NCBI GenBank assembly: GCA_022315425.1 | Contig: JAIUPT010000036.1 | Coordinates: 992,001-1,056,000 of the forward strand | DNA length: 64,000 bases | Direction of reading: 5' to 3' | Origin: Pseudevernia furfuracea | Lineage: Eukaryota > Ascomycota > Lecanoromycetes > Lecanorales > Parmeliaceae | Part shown: one piece after another, positions 56,197 through 64,000 of the stretch | Position numbering within the stretch: the stretch's first letter is position 1 | How the letters are laid out: each line of letters opens with the position of its first letter | Translations under genes and position numbers: made by a program | The notes under the pieces: generated by a model | What the model was told of the DNA's origin: nothing | Seen by the model: only the letters and a program-made list of their open reading frames with translations | The model's database searches: none

Positions 56197-56558
56197 AATC
56201 GGGAGGGGGGAAGTGTCTTTCTCTCAAGAGGTGAGTGCTAGCTAGCTGGTGCCAGTGTTTCTCTTGGAATGACATCGGACAAGCAGGCGCCCTGTCTGAA
56301 CAACAAGTGGTGGTTGCAAAGTTGGAAGTCGAGGTTCCACGATTTGGGGATGATCGGGGCCAGTTTTACAATTGCAAGATGAATATCTTTAAAATCCAAG
56401 CACTTTCGCGTGCCCAACTACATGCTATCTGGGGAATCGTGTTGCAAACACAGTGAAATCAAAATTTTCATAGAACGCCCTGCTCGATATCCTTCACTGG
56501 GTCAGCACATAACCCCATAGTTGGAGCTCATAGCTGCGCCCTTCCCCCCAAACCCGCC
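56197..56558. other. Convergent spacer (0.36 kb)
   Basis: Between the 3' ends of the GH125 and ELO genes. No feature. Confidence 0.4.
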
Positions 56559-58817
56559 CTATTTGGGCTGCATCTTCTCCTCTGCTTTCCTCTCTTCCGC
56601 GGTCTTGGGCTCGTCCGGCACAATCTCATAGGCCTGGGCGTCCCGGGCGTCCCCATTAATCTCCTCCTTTTCGCTCTGCCCCTTCTTTGGGGACTCGGAA
56701 CGCTTGGGGCCACTACTGCCGTTCTGCGCTTTCTTCGGGGACTCGGCACGCTTCGGGGGATCGCTCTTCTTCGGAGACTCGGAACGCTTGGAGGGGTCGC
56801 TCTTCTTGGGTGATTCGGAACGCTTGGAAGCTTCGCCCTTCCCCTTGCTATCCTGCGAGCCTTTGGAATTGGAAGCCTCGCTGCCCATCTTCTTCGTCTT
56901 GTCCTGCATAGCTTTCATGTCGTCTTGGACCAGATCTCTGACATCTTTCGCGCTCTTCTGCGCTTTGGCGGGTAGATCGCCCGCCGCATCTTTTGCCTTG
57001 TTGCTCAAGTCCTGAGCACCCTTCTGCGCCTTGGCAGGTAGATCGCCCGCCGCATCTTTTGCCTTGTTGCTTAGGTCCTGAGCACCCTTCTGCGCTTTGG
57101 CGGGTAGGTCACCAACGGCGTCTTTAGCTTTGTCGCTGAGGTCGTGAGCACCATTTTGGACTTTAGTCCCGAACTCTTTGGCATTAGACTGTGCCTTCTC
57201 GTTGAAGGCCTTGGTTTCCTCCTTTACGTGGCGCTTGGCGTTCTCAAGCTTGGCCTTCAACTCTGGGGGCGGCTCAGTGTCTCCGCCCTGTCTTGCATCA
57301 ACGGCTTCGCGAATCTCTCGCTCGATATCCCTGACAGCGTCTCGGGATGATTGTTTGACATTTTCTTCCTTGGTAGGTTTTGGAGGTTCAGAGTGAGCAC
57401 GAGCTATGTAGCTGTTGTAGAAATACGCCATGAATAGGTATGCCAAAGGCGCGAGGTAGACCAAATTCATGAGGATGGCCAGTACTTGCCCGGAGGTATC
57501 GAGACAGTGGACTCTTTGACTGCCCATCCGATATCTGATCTCTTCTTGTGCCTTTTCAACCTCTGCTGCATGGATGGCATCGATGCCGAACGTTTCGCCT
57601 TGGTAGTTCCTGACGTTTTCTGCAAGCCCTTCTTCTCCGGCTGCGCGTAATGCAGCTTTCTTGAGCCAGTTTCCAAGGCCTGCTGCTGTGGTCGCGCTGG
57701 TTAGAGCGCTGCTGAGAGTTGAAGAGACAGCAGAGGCAGTGCTTGGAAGAGCGGTGGAGAGATTGTGTACATAAAGGTACGCCTCTTCGATAGGGATGTC
57801 ATAAGCCACGAAGAGGTGGGCAAAAGCGTAGGAGGCACCGAAGACTATCTGAGCAATCTGAAGGAATGTCAAGGTCTGCTTCAAGGGTCGAGGGACTCGG
57901 ATGGTAAGCGCGGAGAGAGTGTAGTAGGTGTACTGAGCAAAGTTAGTGATTTTACCCTTCCGCTATCAGTCAAGTGCCTGAGTGCTCACCATCATCGTGT
58001 GCAAGAAAGAATTGATGAAGACGAACATCCAGATTGGTGGAGACATATAACGAATGCCAGCCCACATGCACAGCATGGCCCCAGCATGATGAAATGTCTG
58101 TAATACCGAGCTATTCTTGCCTTTGATGAGAATGATTGCGGTATCGAGCATTTCATAGAATTTGGAAAGGTAGAATAGCCATCCGTAGAAAGCGAGACCC
58201 TCATTCCAGATCCTGCCGACGTCGGTTGAGTCCGGAATGTCTCCAGCGAGCTTCATAGCACTGTCGGTGAAGCTCCAGGCGCTCGTGCTGGTATTGTACG
58301 TGGTAGCACTGCCAAGTCCGCGTGGACCCTGCATCTTACAAAGGGCGTCGGCTGCGCCGGCGAGTCCATATTGTCCTTCCAGACCAGGCCACGATTGCCG
58401 GAGTGCGTTGAGCATTCCAATGAAGGTCCAGCCAGAGTAAAATGCGAGGAAGACGTTGTGCGCAACAACCAATGCCCAGAAAACCAGTGATTTACTAAAA
58501 GCCCATGGCTTGTGCTTTCTGTCCATGTTGATTTTGTTGACCTCGCTCACGATGGTCGTGTAAACTAGGGCGATTGTGATTGGGATCGCGACATGAAGAG
58601 CATTGTTGTAAACGTCGGTAGGGATGGTAAATGGCCGAGCAAGAGTATGATCTGATGATGAGGGGCTTAGGGTTTGGGGGTTCTGCCCGGGTTTGTACCA
58701 CAGTAGGGACGATGGAGGATGAGTGAAATGTACTGAAGGCGCCGTTGAACTGGCCGAGGGGAGAAGCATCTTGAGCACTATTTTCAAGAAGTCAGTGAAA
58801 GACAGATAAGTCCACAT
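56559..58817 (-). CDS. ELO-family fatty acid elongase with long repeat tail
   Basis: Two exons (58817-57990, 57932-56559) give 733 residues. The first half is a polytopic ELO domain: NALHVAIPITIALVYTTIVS, VFWALVVAHNVFLAFYSGW, FYGWLFYLSKFYEMLDTAII, ILIKGKNSSVLQTFHHAGAM, WMFVFINSFLHTMMYTYYTL and IAQIVFGASYAFAHL. The ELO HxxHH box reads QTFHH, the Gln variant known from some PUFA-type elongases. Such enzymes condense malonyl-CoA with acyl-CoA in the ER. After a further TM (LAILMNLVYLAPLAYLFMAY) comes a 280-residue hydrophilic tail: three copies of a 22-residue unit (core GAQDLSNKAKDAAGDLPAKA) like LEA/apolipoprotein helices, then KRSESPKKSDP repeats and an acidic end. ATG 58817 is first in frame; ATG 58770 (MLLPSAS) is an alternative. 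Confidence 0.9.
56960..57135 (-). repeat. 66-bp coding repeat, about 2.7 copies
   Basis: Near-identical units encode the 22-residue helix repeat (DLSNKAKDAAGDLPAKAQKG) in the elongase tail. Copies differ by a few synonymous or conservative changes. Confidence 0.85.
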
Positions 58818-59772
58818 TCAGGTCTGCAGCTGAGGTGCGAAGAAGAACTATTTGAGGTAATAAGAGTGTGACCAGGGTTTGACACATAGGTATACACAGT
58901 TCGCGACAATATTGAAATTTTACGCTTACCTGAATTGATTGTCGAAACTTGACCTAAGTGTCGTGTTCTGTCGTTGCTATGTGTTGGTGTGAGATGACGA
59001 TGTGTGCTGCAGAGTAACTATCAAGAAAGCAGAAAACCAGGAGACAAGAAAACACGAACGCGCTTCCCGATGCGCCAAGGCTGAGGCTTGGCAACATGGC
59101 TTGGCATGGGGGCTCAAGTATCATCGCCATTCGGGATATTTCTCTTCTGCATCTATCTCACTATGCCTCGATCGACACCTACATCACTCTACGCTGGAAT
59201 TATGGCTGCGCTGTGAGTTGAAACGCTGCAACGATGTTATTACTCAACCTGATTTTTAGTGGGGCCGGGAGGCCGCAGTGAAACATTATCTCCCAATGAA
59301 TCCTTTCTTCCAAGACCATCACACCAGTACTATCTCAGGTGCAAGTCACTCTTGAGGATTGAGCTGACCAACAACAAGATACATAGAGGAGAGAGCCTGA
59401 GCCCTCATACCTGAGCCTCCTGAGTCATGACTCGCCCTGGTAAAACAATTATCCTTCTTGGGTGTGCACTTTTCTTCATTCCCATCGCTTGGGATTTCGA
59501 TGTGAGATCATGTGCCTACCAAGATGCAGTCTTATTCCTTTGCGATGCATCTTATTTCCGGGGATACTCCCCGAACTTCTTCTTTCATTTGCTGCCAGTC
59601 ATGGAACCTGGTCCACTCGAAGAACCCGGTCCGCAGAAAGCTAATCCGCGTTGAGAAATGTGATGCATCAGTTTATGCATTGGACGTCAGCCTGTACAGA
59701 ATCCTGTACAATCTCAAAAATGGCTCAAATTACTGAACCAAGAAATATATCCGGCACATCGCGGACGTCTGT
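58818..59772. other. Divergent intergenic region (0.95 kb)
   Basis: Between the ELO and Zn2Cys6 genes. No supported frame. Confidence 0.5.
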
Positions 59773-61869
59773 ATGGTGACTATGGCGGCTACAGATGAGT
59801 TATGCTCACCTACGACATCATGTATTTCCGAGGAACTCGACAATACATCGCCTGATACAGACGCTGTTGGCAAACCACCAAACAAGCGCAAAACTAGTCA
59901 CAACCCTCGGACAACCAGCCTTAGCACCGCACGGTCAGCAGTGACCATCGTTCCCAAGCCTAAACGTGCAAAATTCGAATTGAAGCGCCGAAAGCAGGTC
60001 GCGAACGTTCGAAAGCAAGGAGCCTGCATGAGATGTCGAAAAAAAAAGCTGTCTGTGTGTGCAGGAGTCTGCTTTTGGCCCGAAGTCCTCAGGCTGATAA
60101 CAGTAATAGTGTTCTGGATTATTGCCATGCAAGTCCTGCCAGCGTAGCCAAGCCAATCCTCGGGTGACCTTTGATCGATGGGAGCAATGTGTCTCCTTTT
60201 CTATGAAGGAGGCCAACATCTACATCATGGGTATTTCCTTCAACAGCCATGCTCAAACGGCATCGCTGAAACAGATCTAGACTGCCCATGCGATGAAGAT
60301 ACGTACAACGTAATGATAAGCAATTACTCTTTAATTGCTGCCGAGAATGATTGCCCGTCTTTCGATGACATGATCAAATGGAACGTCGGCTCCATCTCCT
60401 CGGAATTTGTGCTCTGGATGTCCGATGACGACGCACAGCCAGGGTCGACAAGTCTTGTTGGTATCTTGTCTTCCTCCGCCTTCGAGGGCATGGTATCGAA
60501 GTTTGTGGGTAGAAGCTTGAGCAAACATGTAAGGCTGCTCGTCAAACTGACCTCGTATCTTTATTCCTGTGAAGGTCAAGCTTCATACGCCGACTGCGAC
60601 TCGACTAGCTTGTGGAGCCTCCGCTCGTTCGTGGGGACCAGAGTATTGCAGGAGCTAGAGCCGGCTCTCGGCAACTCGTCTCTAGCTGCTGCTTTGCTTG
60701 AAAAGCTGACAGCACTATTCTTGATCCTATTCGCAACCATTATCGCGGTAGGATATTCAGAACCACGGAGTCCATCAGGAGATCTGGGTGCTTCCGTATC
60801 GGGGCTACCATTTTATCAATCGCCGGCATCAACTGAGTCCTGCACTTCTGATCAATCGGCCCAAGTCTATTCAGAAACACAGAAACACCTTCTTCGCATT
60901 CTTGCACACCATATGGTGTATATTGCAGAACGAATTGATCTTCTGGAGCCCAATGTTTCTAGGAAGCGTATTATTGAAGGTGCAGCCTGCCGATGGAACA
61001 GAAGAGCCACGTTCCAGGGGAACGAGATGTCAGCTCATGAGGACGCAGATGTCCAAAGCAATTTCGTCTCATTCTGTGACGTACAAGACAATTCAAAGAG
61101 GCCAGACCGAAGTTTACCAACAGGATACCCGGCACGCTGTTACCATCTCAGCCGCTCTCACAGTCCCAAATCAAGCTGCAGGCTAGCAGGAGGTTTCGGT
61201 ACGTGTGTGCATGAGGAAAATCTGAACATTGAACCGTCACCCATGGACCATATCCTCGCCAATTACCAGCACCAGCAAACGACATCAGCCCCGCCGGATG
61301 TGCAAGCTCCAATTGAACGTATCAGCACCCTGCGAGTTGACTTGGAGAGCACCCGGCATGCTCCTTACTCAACCCGTAGATGCTCCTTAGATCATCTGCC
61401 CTCCGTAAGCACCAAAGATGGGAACTATGCAGCCTTTGAGTACCTTGCCGAAATGGATGAGATGTGCGCGCCTTTCCTATGTACGGATGATGACGACGAC
61501 GACGACGACGACGATGATGATTATGATAATGCCAACGAAGCATCGAGCATGGATGGAACCTCCGCCCTCACTAGTTCAGAACAATCTTTCTCCCTCGCGT
61601 CCCGCTCTAGCACCCGATCTCAAGACTCAACGAGCACATATGAAACCAACACCGACCAAGGATCTGTGTGTCGCTCTTGCATGTTTGCCGCACTGCCTTT
61701 TGATACGCTGAACCAAGACGACCTCTGCCAGTTCTGCTCAGCTTTACCCCGGCCCGGCGACGATATCTCTGCTCCTTCCTCCAGTGACCTGCCTGATCAA
61801 GGGTCTCCCGCCCAAGGTCAACTCGATCGGCCAAGGCATGAGCACGGATCCGTCAAACTCCTAGTGTGA
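59773..61869 (+). CDS. Zn2Cys6 transcription factor
   Basis: Three exons (59773-60054, 60110-60230, 60275-61869; introns 55 and 44 nt) give 665 residues. The binuclear zinc cluster is split by intron 1 and reads ACMRCRKKKLSCSGLLPCKSCQ after joining (C-x2-C-x6-C-x5-C-x2-C), preceded by a basic region (KPKRAKFELKRRKQ). The join is strongly supported because neither unspliced frame completes the cluster. Downstream is CVSFSMKEANIYIM, then a weakly conserved helical middle part (RSLSKHVRLLVKLTSYLYSC, EPALGNSSLAAALLEKLTAL), a Ser-rich region, a run of 12 Asp from a GAC/GAT microsatellite (about 61490-61520), and a C-terminal Cys set (CRSCMFAALPF...CQFCSALP). It binds DNA as a fungal-specific regulator; its targets are unknown and nothing nearby suggests a cluster. 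Confidence 0.88.
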
Positions 61870-62789
61870 TGTCATCATCTGGGGTCACACCGTCGCTCTT
61901 CATCTGTCCTTGTCAGCTAGCAAGAACGCTTGGAAGGGGAGAAGATCCCGTATCCCATCCCATCCATTCTTAGCGCATGCAGCAACCTCGAAAGTTTGCG
62001 GCATGGAGAAAATCCACACTCCTTTTGCATACCTGTTTGCACCCCCCGCTTGCATCCTTGCGAAAACATACTTGGATCTAAACATCAACACAAAAAAGAC
62101 CCTCAAACTTTTTCCCTTTCTCGCAGTTGATATAGAGCGGGATATATAAAATCAATTTATGAATTTGAAAAATCTTAGTAATATTCTTTTTGTGGCTCAC
62201 GGAATCGTAACGTTTGATAACCCTTTCTCGCAATAAGTACTACTCTACATCTGGTACCACATCACATCTAAACGACTGGGAACACGGTTCCGACCTCCCA
62301 ACCATGATTGAAAGCCGTCATGCAGCTTTTGTGTCATCCTTTTCTTTTTGATCAAGACGGGGTGCAACCGGTGACAGCGACAGTGTGTGTGGGGGATTTT
62401 TCCGGTGCCAAGAATCCCTGCACACGCTCCCTCGACTGGTAAGATTACTATACTGTACCTTTACCTTTACCTCTCGAGGGTTCTGAGAGTTCCAGGCCCT
62501 ACCTTACGCCGCGAGACGTGTCGTCGACGGCTGTGGGATGGCTGTTACATCATGTAGCTTGTAGACTAAGGTAGTTCAGGCGTCGCGTGATGTCAATACC
62601 ATCATATATATGTGCCGCCACACATGCCTTTTGATATGCTGTCACTACCGTCCACTATAGCTACAAAATAGTCTTTACATGCCTTAAGAGTGGATATCGT
62701 TGTGCCCAGTTCATACACAAAAATAGCCGCCGTTACTTTGTCAAAAAAAGAAAGAAAGAAAAAAAAAAAAAAAAAGGAAAAGCGTAAGG
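61870..62789. other. Convergent intergenic region (0.9 kb)
   Basis: Separates the 3' ends of the Zn2Cys6 and AAA ATPase genes. It includes an A-rich microsatellite (AAAG units then A-run) at about 62743-62777. No gene. Confidence 0.5.
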
Positions 62790-64000
62790 TCACGTCAAAA
62801 ACATCCTCGCGCTACTGATGCCATCGAACCTGCTATCCACAAAGAAGCCGCCGTCGGTCATGAGGGGCGCGTGTCTGGAATCGCGGTCTGTGGTCGCGAG
62901 ACGGGGGTTGTTGAGATTGCGCGCGGCGCGATTCGCTCCCGGTTGGAACGGGAGGTTGGAGGAGGCGTCGGCAGCTGGATCGGGATCGCTCCGGGTACGG
63001 ATCGGGGCTCGCAGCGCCAGGTCCATAGGCTCCTGCGCGTGGTATTTCACGGCGCGGGTATCCATGTCTTCCATGTCTTCTCTCAACAATCTCACCTGCT
63101 TCTTCGTCTCCCTCCACAGTTCGTAATCGTCCAAGTCCCCGCCTTCCCCGTCACCGCCGCCGCCGCCTCTTATACCGTCCTCGGACCTGTTTCTCGCAAT
63201 CGCCAGTCGCGTGGCGACGAAGGCTTCTTTGAGGTACGCAAAGCTGAAATCCTGCGTGATGCCCGCGATGGCGGGGCTGAGATGCTTGGGGAATCGGAGC
63301 CATGGTACGCTTTTGAGCTTCTGGCGCCAGTAGTTACAGTACATGACGCGCTCAGCTTCCGAGGGAAGTGGAAAAAGGTATTTTCGGTCAAAGCGGCTAG
63401 GACGGCTGGAGAGGCCTGGGTCAAGCTGGTCAAGGTGATTGGTGCTTGCCACCATGAAGATGCCGTCGTTGTTTTCTAGCCCCTGGGAAGTGTATGTCAG
63501 GATGCTGGTTTGGGATATAGTGGGATGGTGGGATTATTTACATCGACCTCGTTAAAGAAGTAGCTGCGACTGTTGGGCGTGACGATGGTATCAATGTCTT
63601 CGAAGATGAGCAGACACGGCGCTTGGGACCGGGCCATCTGGAAGATTTTGCGGATATCCCACGTGTGGGGCGCCGACTTCACGTACAAAGACGGCATCGA
63701 GTCTTCGTACTTTTCGAAAAGCGAATGCATCAACGCCTTGATTGAAACCGTCTTGCCATTTCCGGCCGGACCGTGGAAGATGACGCCCCTCTTCCAAGGC
63801 ACACCGAGATCCTTGTAGATGTCTTCGCTATCGAAGAATTTATGCATCAATTCGGTGATTGTCTTTTTCATGCTCTCGTTCAGGATAACGTCCTTCCATT
63901 CGGATTTTTGGACCTGGTCATACAGGTCCCGACTCTGTTGCCAGAACCCGGCATCGTAGACATAGATGAATTTCTCATCATCCGGCTTCTGCCAGTCGCC
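62790..64000 (-). CDS. BCS1-like AAA ATPase, 5' end outside the window
   Basis: The frame is open from the right edge; exons 64000-63542 and 63482-62790 join in phase, giving 383 C-terminal residues. It begins in the BCS1-N/AAA linker (WQQSRDLYDQVQKSEWKDVI, LNESMKKTITELMHKFF) and has Walker A GVIFHGPAGNGKTVSIKAL, Walker B PCLLIFEDIDTIV, an intron exactly after SYFFNEVDV, sensor 1 GIFMVASTNHLDQLDPGL with SSRPSRFDRKY, and the C-terminal lid. A 150-residue tail follows, Gly/Asp/Arg-rich and disordered. Fungi have many such BCS1-related ATPases beyond the mitochondrial Rieske-assembly factor. Without the N-terminus I cannot say whether this one has the BCS1 targeting segment. Confidence 0.9.

Noticed and set aside
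62871..63479. 202-codon plus-strand frame
   Set aside because: Antisense to the AAA ATPase exon 2.
1..64000. Secondary-metabolite gene cluster or CRISPR array
   Set aside because: The FAD oxidase and Zn2Cys6 factor are 16 kb apart with no synthase between them; no spaced repeat array is present, as expected for nuclear fungal DNA.

Overview
The window is nuclear DNA from a filamentous ascomycete (Pezizomycotina). Reasons: genes split by many short introns (mostly 43-110 nt, with CTRAY branch points), recognisable fungal housekeeping genes (LEU2, poly(A) polymerase, APC10), fungal-type families (GT90/CAP10, GT34, GH125, PTH11-like receptor, Zn2Cys6 factor, BCS1-like AAA ATPase), and decayed genes whose stops are all TGA/TAG, as repeat-induced point mutation (RIP) would leave. 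I cannot fix the class. Exon joins below were made by eye from splice signals and checked for frame; no alignment was run.

Layout. 0-5 kb: the tail of a plus-strand gene, then a 3.6-kb minus-strand pseudogene of a large uncharacterised fungal family. 5-11.3 kb: a MET2-like alpha/beta hydrolase (-), a flavin-reductase-domain protein (+) and poly(A) polymerase (-). 11.3-16 kb: gene-poor, with an SDR pseudogene and a RING-finger pseudogene. 16-25 kb: a four-TM protein (-), a membrane-anchored GT90 glycosyltransferase (+), a C2HC zinc-finger protein (+) overlapping tail-to-tail an unknown gene (-), and a MYND protein (-). 25-34 kb: sparse, with an 82-bp tandem duplication, a Ser-rich unknown protein (+) and a MoCo-sulfurase-like protein (-). 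34.8-39.1 kb: APC10 (+), LEU2 (-) and a GT34 glycosyltransferase with an in-frame stop (-). 40-47 kb: a Nudix-fold protein with a degenerate Nudix box (+), a secreted FAD oxidase (+) and a PTH11-like membrane protein (+). 49-64 kb: a single-TM protein (+), a proline-rich adaptor (+), a small conserved unknown (-), GH125 alpha-mannosidase (+), an ELO-type elongase with a long repeat tail (-), a Zn2Cys6 transcription factor (+) and a BCS1-like AAA ATPase cut by the window edge (-).

The most striking system is a set of six introns, in five unrelated genes, that look like copies of one element. Each is 117-157 nt, most about twice the usual length here, and each carries a shared 3' block around the branch point (consensus YAATRCTGACTCCGRA). 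At least two have ends that can pair with each other. This matches introner-like elements, which spread spliceosomal introns through some fungal genomes. One copy sits in a now-dead gene and one gene carries two copies.

The genes do not form an obvious cluster or pathway. They are a mix of housekeeping, cell-wall/glycosylation and accessory genes, with pseudogenes concentrated in the first 15 kb.
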